Source: Lachnospiraceae bacterium (GTDB taxonomy: Bacteria > Bacillota > Clostridia > Lachnospirales > Lachnospiraceae). Taken from it: DNA of 64,000 nucleotides. Position numbers and translations under genes: made by a program. The stretch lies in assembly GCA_017552985.1 (NCBI GenBank), contig JAFZNO010000013.1:1-64000 (forward strand), given 5' to 3'. Below, piece by piece: positions 1-8,464 of this stretch; within the stretch, counting starts at the first letter, position 1, and the number at the start of each line of letters is the position of its first letter. The notes below the pieces were generated by a model, which had not been told where the DNA came from, ran no database searches, and saw only the letters and a program-made list of their open reading frames with translations.

Positions 1-33
1 CATCCTGAGCCAGGATCAAACTCTCAATAAAAT
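1..33 (-). rRNA. rrs: 16S ribosomal RNA, 5' end only
   Basis: Read on the minus strand, the first bases give AGAGTTTGATCCTGGCTCAG, the near-universal 5' end of bacterial 16S rRNA. The gene runs off the left edge, so only about 33 nt are present. The exact mature 5' end is estimated by comparison with other 16S genes. A promoter lies about 190 nt upstream. Confidence 0.95.
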
Positions 34-223
34 TGTTTAAGTTCGTTCCGGCCGGATCAACGATATTTGTTAATCTGGCTTTTACTGTTTTGTTTAGGTA
101 TTTGTTCTCTGAAATCTCGGAGATCAGGCTGCCTAAGAGCCTTTTCTCTGGAATTTTCAGGGTTGCATTGTTGTTTACTTATCAAGGTTCAATTGCCGTC
201 GCGTTCATAGCGACAGCTTTGTT
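34..223 (-). other. rrn leader (5' pre-rRNA region)
   Basis: This gene-free stretch lies between the rrn promoter and the 16S 5' end. It should carry the processing stem and antitermination signals of the pre-rRNA. On the minus strand it contains GAACCTTGATAAGTAAAC, which resembles the conserved leader stretch of clostridial rrn operons. A short hairpin, GTCGCTATGAACGCGAC, lies just after the promoter. No protein gene is credible here. Confidence 0.6.
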
Positions 224-252
224 ATAATAACACTTGTGCAATCCATTGTCAA
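224..252 (-). promoter_or_regulatory. rrn operon promoter
   Basis: On the minus strand there is a perfect -35 TTGACA (247..252), a 17-bp spacer and a -10 TATTAT (224..229). It points at the 16S gene. A near-consensus sigma-A promoter is what an rRNA operon needs. It starts 17 bp beyond the stop codon of the cvpA-like gene, with no terminator seen between them. Confidence 0.85.
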
Positions 253-268
253 CAGGTTTTTAAAAAAT

Positions 269-775
269 TTACAACAGATTTGGAAGGAATTTTACCTTTT
301 GGCTGATTGCCTGCAGAAAAACGGCCAAATAATTGTTCTCAAAGAACCAAGTAAGCACGACGTTTCCCCTCGTCCACTCCAAAAGCTGTTCGCTAATGCC
401 GCCCATGTCCATGATCATCACAAAGAAATCCAGCGTCCACAGCAGAAGCACCGTTTCGATCACGCCCACGAGAATGCCCAGTGCCTTGTCTGCCCAATCA
501 ACAATGGGAAGCTTGACCACCAATTTCGCGGAAAAGAAGATCGGCTTCAGTAAGAACTGAATCGCCCCAAGGACTATCAATGCCAGGATCATCAACACTG
601 CATTGAAAACCTGGCCTTGCTGATAACTCTTCAGCGCGTTCGTGAGCAGCGCCGCCACCACACAGGTTACGATCAGGGAAAACAGCATGATCGCTTCCTT
701 GACCATCCCTCTTTTATAACCGCTGCGCATCTTTATCACCAAAACAACAAGTACTGCGATCACCAAAAGATTCAT
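269..775 (-). CDS. CvpA family membrane protein
   Basis: The 168-residue protein has four hydrophobic segments (about residues 1-20, 28-45, 55-78 and 100-125) and the short charged loops typical of the CvpA/colicin V production family. The family was named from an E. coli gene needed for colicin V production; its molecular role is unknown. The start is preceded by AAAGGAG. It is the last gene of a leftward run with the DUF5711 gene 24 bp upstream. It ends 16 bp before the rrn promoter. Family assignment is fairly sure; the function is not known. Confidence 0.75.
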   Translation of the reverse strand: MNLLVIAVLVVLVIKMRSGYKRGMVKEAIMLFSLIVTCVVAALLTNALKSYQQGQVFNAVLMILALIVLGAIQFLLKPIFFSAKLVVKLPIVDWADKALGILVGVIETVLLLWTLDFFVMIMDMGGISEQLLEWTRGNVVLTWFFENNYLAVFLQAISQKVKFLPNLL

Positions 776-799
776 AATCGTTCTCCTTTCGTATTCTTT

Positions 800-2008
800 C
801 TATTTCAATTGTATCACGTCGATGGAATTATCCGTCACGATACGATACCTGTAGGGTGTTTCCGTCGGGATCATCAAAGACACGCTCTTGTCAAACTTTC
901 CTTCATATTTACAGCCGCCTGCCATGGTATAGATGACGCAGTCCGTACTGTTATAGATGGTATAAGTTCCGTTCTCGAAAAAGATGCCCAGGTAATCCAT
1001 GTCAAAATAACGTTCCGCCACCTTTTCCCCGGAAGTGTTGAAGATCCGGAGCACGTATTTCGCCTCTGCCTTGTCAGAGGTAAAGACCAGCCCGACGTAA
1101 TTCTGGTCGTAATAAACGGCCTTCACTTCCCGGTCAAGGATGTGCTCCGTTTTCGTTTTCGGGCTCTGCGAACCGGAATAAAACATCAGACGGTTGTCCG
1201 CCACCGCAAATGCCGCGGAATTCGTCATAAAATGAATCTCAGGAATGATCATGTCGCCGTAGGTAAAGGTGCTCACAAGCTGGTCACTCTGGTTGTCACC
1301 AACAGGGCCGTAATTAAAGAATGCCACGTTGCTTACGATGTTTCCTTCCTCTACGAAGATAAAGCTTGCTGCCAAAAGATCGCCATTGGGTGAAAGTGAG
1401 ATCGCGCAGGGATATCCGCTCTGGCTCATGTGGAACTGGCCTTCATACAACAGCTGTCCGTCCGGCTCATAGGTATTCATCCACATGACGTTGGTATCTT
1501 CCATGATCGCCGTAACGCGCCCGGTTGCCGCAACCGCAATGTTCTTTAAGGGCAGGTTCGTCTCAAAGCTGCCGAGCTGCCCCTCCGAATTCTGTACGTA
1601 GATCTCATGACCGTTGTAACCACAAATCGCAGACGCGTTTTGACAGATCGCCAGGCGGATGTCCTGGATCTCGAAGCTCTGGTTCCAAGTCGTCACGCCC
1701 TTGACGTCAACGCTGTGCGCGCCGTCCTGACTATACGTCAACACGGAATTGCCAAGCTTCACGTCCTTCGCTCCGTCCACCTTCACTCGCTCGGTGGAAC
1801 TGATCACGTCATAGCCCACGTACACCTTTCCCTGATACCTGACGTAAAGCCATGCCCCAATCGCGATCACGATCGTAAGGAGCAGCAATATGCGGAGCAA
1901 CCGGAATTTCTTGCGTCTCTCATATTCCCTGTCAGACTGGGATTGGGATTCCTTGGTCCTGCCCGCCCTCTTTCTGTTTTCTTCCTCGAAATACTTTATC
2001 TTCGCCAT
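800..2008 (-). CDS. DUF5711 family membrane-anchored protein
   Basis: The protein has 402 residues. A basic N-terminus is followed by one membrane helix (about residues 36-57). A long extracytoplasmic part then shows repeated short beta-strand blocks of the kind found in beta-propellers. It resembles the DUF5711 family of Lachnospiraceae, whose function is unknown. The start has GAGGATAACCG ahead of it. Probably co-transcribed with the CvpA gene downstream. No catalytic motif was recognised; a sensor or scaffold role at the cell surface is only a guess. Confidence 0.65.
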   Translation of the reverse strand: MAKIKYFEEENRKRAGRTKESQSQSDREYERRKKFRLLRILLLLTIVIAIGAWLYVRYQGKVYVGYDVISSTERVKVDGAKDVKLGNSVLTYSQDGAHSVDVKGVTTWNQSFEIQDIRLAICQNASAICGYNGHEIYVQNSEGQLGSFETNLPLKNIAVAATGRVTAIMEDTNVMWMNTYEPDGQLLYEGQFHMSQSGYPCAISLSPNGDLLAASFIFVEEGNIVSNVAFFNYGPVGDNQSDQLVSTFTYGDMIIPEIHFMTNSAAFAVADNRLMFYSGSQSPKTKTEHILDREVKAVYYDQNYVGLVFTSDKAEAKYVLRIFNTSGEKVAERYFDMDYLGIFFENGTYTIYNSTDCVIYTMAGGCKYEGKFDKSVSLMIPTETPYRYRIVTDNSIDVIQLK

Positions 2009-2065
2009 CGGTTATCCTCTTCGTTCATTGTAGATACGAATAATATTTTATCACGTATTCCTCAA

Positions 2066-3400
2066 TTAGGGTAATAAAATTTTTTGTCCAACCTTAATTT
2101 CGTCAGGATTCTTGATGGAATTCAACTTACAGATCTGTCCTATGTATTTTTCACTGCCATAGGTCCGGATGCTGATCCCCGTCAAGGTATCACCTGCCTG
2201 CACCACGTAAGTTGACTGTTTCTTCTTCTCCTCCTCTTCTATGATTTCCCCGGCAGTTTCGGCGGCCTGCGCATCCTGTGCATTCTTGTCCGTATCCCGT
2301 GCGCCATTGTCCGCATTCTGCGCGTTCTTGTCCGTCCCCCGCGCCTCGCTTGCTTCGGTCGCCACCGGCGTCGTTTCTTCCACCGTGCTGGTCTCCGGCG
2401 CCTTCAGCCCTTCTCCTTCCGCCGGATGACTTTGCTTTACCTCAACTTCCTCGCCGCTTTCTTTTTCGGAAGCAGTTCCCGTCTCATCATCAGCCGTCTT
2501 TCCCTTCGTCACCTTACTTTCATCAGTGGTTTTTTCTCCTGACGCCACCAGAATTTCCTCGTTTGCCACTCTCCCGGAGGCTGCCAGGATCTCTTCATCC
2601 CACGTCTCATCCAAGGCTTGTCCCGATGCCTCATTCAAGCCTTGTCCTAACGCCCCTCCCGTCACCGAGCCGGCACTGGCGAGCTCCGTCCCTTCCGGCA
2701 GCTTTCTCTCCAGGAATTCCTCCTTCAGCCTGTCCCAGGAAAAACCCTTTCCCTCCAGCACGGAAGAATTCATGGCCAGCCCCAAGGCACAAAGCAACGT
2801 AAGCAGCGCCGCCACGGCCACCTGCATCCCGCCCTTTCTTGCCCTTACGGACGTATCTTCTCCGCCTTTCTCCTCGCCGTGCTTTACGTATTTTGCCCTT
2901 CTCTTTTCCTGACGCCCGCGCGCCGCCTCATATTTTTCATAATTCACGGCCTCCGGCGTCGCCTCTGCCTGCCTGGATTCCAGCATGTAAGAGAGCATGG
3001 CTTCATTCTTTTCATAAAACTGGGCGTAACCCGATACGTATCTGCAAACGTCCTGCTCCCGTACGTGAAAACCATCCACCATCTCACCATCCAAAATGCG
3101 ATACCCCAGGAATTCATAGTCCTGAAAATACTGTCGCCGTATTCTCTCGATCTCCTGCAACTGGGCCTGGGAGAGATGCTTCGTCTCCTTTTGAATAAAA
3201 TCCAGTTTTCCCGCGCCGTACACAAACAAAAAGCTCTTGTTCTCTTCCGTCTTTCTCCTGCCGTACAGTGCGGCCGCCATGGTCTTGTCCCTCGCCAGCG
3301 GATTGAGTTGTTTCAGATAAGAGACAACGTAATCCTCCACGTAGATCTTGCACGAAGCGTCCGCTTCACCAATCTGAGTAATGTTTTTTGGTAAATCCAT
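2066..3400 (-). CDS. LysM domain membrane protein with cytoplasmic N-terminal domain
   Basis: The 444-residue protein has a soluble N-terminal domain (about 1-190), one membrane helix (about 191-210), a long linker rich in Glu, Ala, Thr and Gly (210-395) and a C-terminal LysM domain (about 397-444, beginning TYVVQAGDTLTGI). LysM binds peptidoglycan, so the C-terminus should be outside the membrane. The start at 3400 was chosen over an upstream in-frame ATG because GGGAGG sits 8 nt before it. That site lies inside a hairpin described separately. The N-terminal domain is not recognised. Confidence 0.75.
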   Translation of the reverse strand: MDLPKNITQIGEADASCKIYVEDYVVSYLKQLNPLARDKTMAAALYGRRKTEENKSFLFVYGAGKLDFIQKETKHLSQAQLQEIERIRRQYFQDYEFLGYRILDGEMVDGFHVREQDVCRYVSGYAQFYEKNEAMLSYMLESRQAEATPEAVNYEKYEAARGRQEKRRAKYVKHGEEKGGEDTSVRARKGGMQVAVAALLTLLCALGLAMNSSVLEGKGFSWDRLKEEFLERKLPEGTELASAGSVTGGALGQGLNEASGQALDETWDEEILAASGRVANEEILVASGEKTTDESKVTKGKTADDETGTASEKESGEEVEVKQSHPAEGEGLKAPETSTVEETTPVATEASEARGTDKNAQNADNGARDTDKNAQDAQAAETAGEIIEEEEKKKQSTYVVQAGDTLTGISIRTYGSEKYIGQICKLNSIKNPDEIKVGQKILLP

Positions 3401-3460
3401 AAAAAAATACCTCCCATGCCTTTTTGCTACATCATAGCATCGGCAAGGGAGGTTTTTTAT
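3401..3460. terminator. Bidirectional terminator-like hairpin covering a ribosome site
   Basis: The arms ACCTCCC (3409..3415) and GGGAGGT (3447..3453) pair, with further inner pairing (GGC/GCC and GCTA/TAGC). There is a T run at each side (3454..3459 on plus; 3401..3407 read as T on minus). On the minus strand it can end galM transcripts. Its 3' arm contains the GGGAGG ribosome site of the LysM gene, and the T run ends right at that gene's ATG. Confidence 0.6.
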
Positions 3461-3523
3461 CATTCTTTGTCGCGTCTGCCTTAAAACAATTCGACAGATT
3501 CCGCTTCAGAATCATTCTTAACC

Positions 3524-4564
3524 CTATTCAAAACGATAAACCGTCACGGAATCATATTCCTTGTCTCCCCCAAAAATGCAGGAAGGGAAATCAGGTTGAT
3601 GAACGGTGTCGGGATAATACTGCGTCTCCAGGCAAAGACCATTTCTGCGTCCGTAAGTTACTCCATCCTTACCCTGCATGGGTGCAATGAAGTTACCTGC
3701 GTAAAACTGCACGCCGGGAAGCGTCGTGTATGCCTTCATCACGCGTCCGCTCTTCGGTCCCTTTACGGTTGCGAACTGGCGAAGATTTCCGTCTGCGCCG
3801 TCAATGATCCAGTTATGATCATAACCGCTCGTCAAAAGAAGCTGTTCCACGGGCTCGCCGATCTCTTTTCCGATCACCTTGGGCTGAGTGAAATCCATGA
3901 CCGTTCCAGCAACGGGCGCCTGCTCGCCGGTAGGAATGGCACCGCGCACCACGGGCGTGTACTTGCTGCAGTTCAAGGTAAGCTCATGACCTTCAATGCT
4001 GCCGGAATTATGTCCGTCCAAATTAAAATACGTGTGATTCGTCAGATTCAGAACCGTCTTCTTGTCACTGCTTGCATGATAATGCAACTCTAAACCGTTA
4101 TTTTCATCCAGCGTGTAAGTGATCTGAACCTTCTTGTTTCCGGGGAAGCCCATGTTGCCGTCCGTATCCTCAAGGGAGAAGCAAACGCTGTTCTCGCCTA
4201 CCTGCGCATCCCAAATGGCCTTGTGATAGCCTTTTTCGTAATCGCTGTGAAGATTATTGGGACCATCGTTTACGGCAAGCTGATACTTTACGCCGTCGAT
4301 CTCAAAGCTCGCGCCGCCGATGCGGTTTGCATTCGGTCCGATCACTGCTCCAAAGAAGCATCCGTTGTTATAATAGTCTTCGCCCTTACCGAATCCAAGA
4401 ACAAGATCATCCAAGGTTCCCTTTGCATCGGGAACAAGGAGCTTTACCAGAATGGCACCGATGTTGGTCACTGCCGCCTGCATGCCCTTCTTATTCTTGA
4501 TCGTATACAGCAGAATCTCACGGCCATCCTTCGCCGTCCCAAAATTTGTTACTTCTACCGCCAT
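3524..4564 (-). CDS. galM: Aldose 1-epimerase (galactose mutarotase)
   Basis: The enzyme interconverts the alpha and beta anomers of galactose and related aldoses in the cytoplasm (Leloir pathway). The 346-residue length fits the family. Visible landmarks are GPNANRIGGA (76-85), His106, and NLTNHTYFNL (about 173-182), which holds the catalytic histidine. A Glu in CLETQYYPD near the C-terminus fits the catalytic base. The start is preceded by GGAAGG. No other galactose genes are nearby, so it may serve general sugar metabolism. Confidence 0.93.
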   Translation of the reverse strand: MAVEVTNFGTAKDGREILLYTIKNKKGMQAAVTNIGAILVKLLVPDAKGTLDDLVLGFGKGEDYYNNGCFFGAVIGPNANRIGGASFEIDGVKYQLAVNDGPNNLHSDYEKGYHKAIWDAQVGENSVCFSLEDTDGNMGFPGNKKVQITYTLDENNGLELHYHASSDKKTVLNLTNHTYFNLDGHNSGSIEGHELTLNCSKYTPVVRGAIPTGEQAPVAGTVMDFTQPKVIGKEIGEPVEQLLLTSGYDHNWIIDGADGNLRQFATVKGPKSGRVMKAYTTLPGVQFYAGNFIAPMQGKDGVTYGRRNGLCLETQYYPDTVHQPDFPSCIFGGDKEYDSVTVYRFE

Positions 4565-4590
4565 CTTATTTTACCTTCCTTCCGTTTATG

Positions 4591-5187
4591 CTACAACTCC
4601 ACCCTGCCGTCCAATGCCCTGGTCAGGGTAACTTCATCAATGTACTCCAGGTCGCCGCCCACCGGAACGCCCGTGGCGATCCTCGTCACCTTGATTCCCG
4701 TTGGTTTGATCAGCTTGCTCACGTACATGGCCGTGGATTCGCCCTCCAGGTTTGAGTTCGTGGCGATGATCACTTCCTCCACGTCACCCTTCAGCCGCTC
4801 CAAAAGCTCCTTCAACCGGATTTCCTGCGGTCCAATGCCCAGCATGGGCGAGATAGCGCCATGCAGCACGTGATAAACGCCCTCGAACTTTCCCGTCTTC
4901 TCATAGGCCGCCATGTCCCGTGGATCCTCCACCACCATGATCAACTTGTGATTACGCCTTTCGTTGGCGCAGACCGGGCAGATTTCCTTGTCCGTCAGCG
5001 TGCAGCATTCCTTGCAATAACAAACCTTCGCCCGCGTCTCCATCATCACGTTCGCAAGACGGTTGACCTTGTCCTGCGGCATGTTGATGAGATGGAACGC
5101 CAGATTCTGCGCCGATTTGTTGCCAATTCCCGGCAGGGATGCCAGTTCATCGATCAATTTGTTAATGTGTCCGCTATACAGATTCAT
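4591..5187 (-). CDS. recR: Recombination mediator RecR
   Basis: RecR works with RecO/RecF to load RecA on gapped DNA. The 198-residue length is standard. It shows the helix-hairpin-helix region (LPGIGNKSAQ), a zinc finger with Cys58, Cys61, Cys70 and Cys73, and a Toprim region (MVVEDPRDM). Its ATG overlaps the stop of the ybaB gene (TAATG), so translation is probably coupled. The dnaX-ybaB-recR order is the classic bacterial arrangement. Confidence 0.97.
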   Translation of the reverse strand: MNLYSGHINKLIDELASLPGIGNKSAQNLAFHLINMPQDKVNRLANVMMETRAKVCYCKECCTLTDKEICPVCANERRNHKLIMVVEDPRDMAAYEKTGKFEGVYHVLHGAISPMLGIGPQEIRLKELLERLKGDVEEVIIATNSNLEGESTAMYVSKLIKPTGIKVTRIATGVPVGGDLEYIDEVTLTRALDGRVEL

Positions 5188-5543
5188 TAGAAGGGCAGTC
5201 CTCCCAAGCCCCCAAAGCCGCCAGTCATCTTGCCCATCAGCTCCTCATTAGCCGCTTCCGCCTGCTTAATGGCCTCATTCACGGCTGCAATGATGGAATC
5301 CTGCAGCGTTTCAACGTCCTCAGGATCAACGATCTCCTCCTGAAGCTTTAAGGAAACCAGTTCCTTCTTTCCATTTACCACGGCCGTTACCGCGCCGCCG
5401 CCAGTCGTAGCCGTAAACTCCTTCGTCTCCAGCTCCTTCTGTCCGTCTTCGATCTGACGCTGCATGCGCTGCGCCTGCTTCAGCAGATTGTTCATGCTTC
5501 CGGGCATCATTCCTCCGGGATATCCGCCACCATTTCTTGCCAT
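5187..5543 (-). CDS. YbaB/EbfC family nucleoid-associated protein
   Basis: The 118-residue protein has the typical YbaB layout: a Gly/Met-rich N-terminus, the helix MNNLLKQAQRMQRQIEDGQK, and a central beta region. Family members are small DNA-binding dimers found next to dnaX and recR. The start has GGAGGAATAAGAA ahead of it. It lies 3 bp after dnaX and overlaps recR by one base. Confidence 0.93.
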   Translation of the reverse strand: MARNGGGYPGGMMPGSMNNLLKQAQRMQRQIEDGQKELETKEFTATTGGGAVTAVVNGKKELVSLKLQEEIVDPEDVETLQDSIIAAVNEAIKQAEAANEELMGKMTGGFGGLGGLPF

Positions 5544-5546
5544 TTC

Positions 5547-7139
5547 TTATTCCTCCTCTTCTTCTATCTCCATCTGGATCACCTTGGAAAGATCCACGAA
5601 ATGGTTATCAAAATCATTTGCGTCCTTATAGGACTTCAAGATCACTTTCACGGACTTGCCGCAAAAGTCTTCGATCAGGCGCTCCAACTGCGCAACGGTC
5701 TCAGGGTCCCGCTCAAAATAATCATATTTCAAGCCATCCTCCACGGCCACGATCAGCTGATTATCCTGGCCCAGGCTGAGCTTTGCGCCTTTTAGATAAA
5801 GCTTCATGGGAACCTCGGCATTTCCGACAATCCCCATCCATCCGCGCACCACGCCCTGGATTTCTTCCGGCACGGCCTTCTCCAGCTTTGGTCTCTCCGC
5901 GATCTGGCTTGCGCCTTGTGCGTTGCCAGGCGTTCCCGCATAACCGTCCCCGCCGGCCGCAACCCTGACGTAACCGCCCTGCTGCACCTCGTCCACTTTC
6001 TCCTCCACCTGCCGGATCCGGTCCAGCATGGCTTCGTTCGACGTTTCCATCTCAGGCTTGCAAAGCTTGATCAATGCGATCTCCACGAGAATGCGCTTCT
6101 GGGAAGCATATCGGATTTGGCCCGCTAGTTCTGAAAAGATGCGTACGTAACGGCTGATCTGGTCGAAGTCGACCATTTTTGCCTCTTCCTTGAGTCGCGC
6201 CAAGTGTTCGGAAGACACGTCGATCACGTCCTCGAGCTGATCAGAAGCGCTTACCAAGAGCAGATTCCTCAGATACCAAGTGAAGTCCGTCACAAACTGC
6301 GTCAGCTCCCTGCCCTGCATCACGATGTCTTCCAAAAGCTTTACGCATCCAAGCACGTCGCGGTCCAGAACGTAACGCAAGAGATCACTGAACACGGCAT
6401 TGTCCACGGCCCCAAGCACGTCGAGCGCCATGTCATAGGTCAGTTCATTTCCCAAATGGAATGCGATGCACTGATCCAGCAGGCTCAAGGCGTCACGCAT
6501 GGAACCGTCCGCCATCTTCGCGATATAGCGAAGGGCCTTGTCCTCCACCTGCACGCTCTCCTTGTCCACCAGCTCCTTCATGCGGTCCGCGATGGTTTCA
6601 ATGGAAATCCGCTTAAAATCATAGCGCTGGCAGCGTGACAGGATCGTGATCGGAAGCTTGTGCACCTCCGTGGTCGCCAAAATAAAGATCACGTAAGAGG
6701 GCGGCTCTTCCAGCGTCTTTAACAGTGCGTTGAATGCGCCGATGGAGAGCATGTGCACCTCGTCGATGATATAAACCTTATATTTTCCTTCTGCCGGGGA
6801 GTAAGACACCTCATCCACGATCTCGCGGATGTTATCCACGCCATTGTTGGAAGCCGCGTCGATCTCGATCACGTTCATGCTGGCTCCCGCCGCGATGGCC
6901 TTACAGATCCGGCATTCCCCGCAGGGGCCGTCCTCCGTCGGGTTCTCGCAGTTAACTGTCTTGGCGAAAATCTTCGCCACGGAGGTCTTTCCCGTCCCCC
7001 TGGTCCCCGTAAAAAGATACGCATGACCGATTCTTCCCGCCTTGATCTGGTTTCTCAGGGTCGTCACGATATGGTCCTGTCCCTTCACCTCCGCAAAGGA
7101 CGCGGGACGGAATTTTCGGTATAGCGCCGTATACGACAT
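5547..7139 (-). CDS. dnaX: DNA polymerase III subunit gamma/tau
   Basis: The 530-residue clamp-loader ATPase shows Walker A GTRGTGKT (45-52), zinc-binding Cys64, Cys73, Cys76 and Cys79, and the sensor segment IDEVHML. The first about 360 residues are the AAA+ core; the rest is the tau-like C-terminal region. It heads the dnaX-ybaB-recR operon. No slippery frameshift heptamer was looked for in detail. Confidence 0.96.
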   Translation of the reverse strand: MSYTALYRKFRPASFAEVKGQDHIVTTLRNQIKAGRIGHAYLFTGTRGTGKTSVAKIFAKTVNCENPTEDGPCGECRICKAIAAGASMNVIEIDAASNNGVDNIREIVDEVSYSPAEGKYKVYIIDEVHMLSIGAFNALLKTLEEPPSYVIFILATTEVHKLPITILSRCQRYDFKRISIETIADRMKELVDKESVQVEDKALRYIAKMADGSMRDALSLLDQCIAFHLGNELTYDMALDVLGAVDNAVFSDLLRYVLDRDVLGCVKLLEDIVMQGRELTQFVTDFTWYLRNLLLVSASDQLEDVIDVSSEHLARLKEEAKMVDFDQISRYVRIFSELAGQIRYASQKRILVEIALIKLCKPEMETSNEAMLDRIRQVEEKVDEVQQGGYVRVAAGGDGYAGTPGNAQGASQIAERPKLEKAVPEEIQGVVRGWMGIVGNAEVPMKLYLKGAKLSLGQDNQLIVAVEDGLKYDYFERDPETVAQLERLIEDFCGKSVKVILKSYKDANDFDNHFVDLSKVIQMEIEEEEE

Positions 7140-7187
7140 GTTACAAACACCTCATTTATTTATATTTCCCGAAATCCGGCCATCTCT

Positions 7188-8261
7188 CTAATCTCCGAAA
7201 GAGATGCCCATGAGCTTCGCTTCCTTCACGATCGTGGAATTCGGATCCACCATCTTCAGCTTTCCGGCCACTTCCTCCAGCGGAACCTTTACGATCTCAC
7301 GGTTCTTGTAGCCCACCATGAAGCCATACTCGCCCTTCAGGATCATCTCGCCTGCTTCCGCGCCAAGACGGCTTGCAAACACGCGGTCATAAGGACAAGG
7401 GCTTCCGCCTCTCTGGGTATGGCCGGGAACCGTCACGCGTATCTCTCTTCCGGTCTTCTCCTGGATCTGCGCCGCAATTTCATAGGATACGGAAGGATAA
7501 GGATTATTCAACAGCTTTTTCTTATATTCCTTCTTCGTCAACTTCGCGTCCGCCTTGGAAATGGCACCCTCCGCCACCGCAATGATGGTAAATCGGCTGC
7601 CGTTCTTTTCGCGGTCCTCGATCTTCTTGATCACTTTATTGATGTCATAAGGGATCTCAGGGATCAGGATGATGTCCGCGCCGCCCGCCATGCCGGCGTT
7701 CAGCGTAAGGAATCCAACCTTATGTCCCATAACCTCCACGATAAACACGCGTCCGTGGGAAGCTGCCGTGGTGTGGATGCAGTCGATCGCTTCCGTCGCC
7801 ACGTTCACCGCGCTCTGGAAACCAAACGTCATGTCCGTTCCCCAAAGGTCATTGTCAATGGTCTTCGGCAACGTTACGACGTTCAAGCCCTTCTCGCGAA
7901 GCAGGTTTGCCGTCTTGTGCGTGCCGTTGCCGCCGAGGATCACCAAACAATCCAGCTTTAACTTCTGGTAATTCTTGATCATGGCCGCAACCTTGTCCAA
8001 ACCGTTCTCATCGGGATCCTGGATCGTCTTAAAAGGCGTTCTGGAGCTTCCAAGGATCGTTCCGCCCTTGGTCAGGATGCCGGAGAAATCATTTCCCGTC
8101 AGCATGCGGTAATTTCCATAGATCAGTCCCCTGTATCCATCCAGAAAACCATAAATCTCAACCTTTTGCCTGCTATTCACAAGAGTCTTTACCACGCCGC
8201 GCATCGCCGCATTCAGTGCCTGACAGTCTCCGCCGCTGGTCAACATGCCGATTCTCTTCAT
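7188..8261 (-). CDS. 6-phosphofructokinase, atypical donor-site motif
   Basis: It phosphorylates fructose 6-phosphate in glycolysis. The 357-residue protein has TSGGDCQALNAA (8-19), GGNGT (110-114), PKTIDND (132-138) and the substrate loop PGHTQRGG. In E. coli PfkA the donor-site residues are GGDGS and PGTIDND. Here the acid is Asn112 and the Lys of PKTIDND is present. The Gly104-equivalent goes with ATP enzymes, and Lys at the 124-equivalent goes with PPi enzymes. The phosphate donor therefore cannot be settled from sequence. The start has GGAGGAGAAA ahead; a good promoter lies at 8333..8361. Confidence 0.88.
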   Translation of the reverse strand: MKRIGMLTSGGDCQALNAAMRGVVKTLVNSRQKVEIYGFLDGYRGLIYGNYRMLTGNDFSGILTKGGTILGSSRTPFKTIQDPDENGLDKVAAMIKNYQKLKLDCLVILGGNGTHKTANLLREKGLNVVTLPKTIDNDLWGTDMTFGFQSAVNVATEAIDCIHTTAASHGRVFIVEVMGHKVGFLTLNAGMAGGADIILIPEIPYDINKVIKKIEDREKNGSRFTIIAVAEGAISKADAKLTKKEYKKKLLNNPYPSVSYEIAAQIQEKTGREIRVTVPGHTQRGGSPCPYDRVFASRLGAEAGEMILKGEYGFMVGYKNREIVKVPLEEVAGKLKMVDPNSTIVKEAKLMGISFGD

Positions 8262-8332
8262 TTTCTCCTCCGTTCCGCGCCCAATCCCAATTCCCGATGG
8301 TGCATTTTCTATTTAGGGATGCCCCTCGTAAT

Positions 8333-8361
8333 AGTATAACCCATTTTCTCCCAACGCACAA
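8333..8361 (-). promoter_or_regulatory. Promoter of the phosphofructokinase gene
   Basis: On the minus strand: -35 TTGTGC (8356..8361), a 17-bp spacer and -10 TATACT (8333..8338), about 70 bp before the gene's ATG. The next gene upstream (DUF975) is separated from it by a palindromic element. Confidence 0.6.
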
Positions 8362-8381
8362 CTTCAATCTTTAAAAACTGT

Positions 8382-8442
8382 CACGGGGACGTGTCTGCCT
8401 TCCCGTTGATCAAATCAACTTGAAAACAAACGCGTCCCCGCG
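8382..8442. repeat. GGGGACG-type palindromic element, copy C
   Basis: The imperfect 16-nt arms 8382..8397 and 8427..8442 (13 of 16 matches) each contain GGGGACG or its complement. An inner hairpin, GTTGATCAAATCAAC, lies between them. It sits between the DUF975 gene and the pfk promoter. A short T run follows on the minus strand, so it may also act as a terminator. It shares its core with the elements at 49028, 57498 and 61605. Confidence 0.7.
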
Positions 8443-8464
8443 ATATGTTTTACGCTTACGCTTA

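Noticed and set aside
7140-7187. SRP (4.5S) RNA gene next to dnaX
   Set aside because: It is often near dnaX in Firmicutes, but this gap is under 50 bp and no conserved GGAA-tetraloop hairpin was seen there or in 8262..8464.
8173-8367. Small gene upstream of pfk on the minus strand
   Set aside because: It overlaps the promoter and first codons of pfk in another frame and has no ribosome site.
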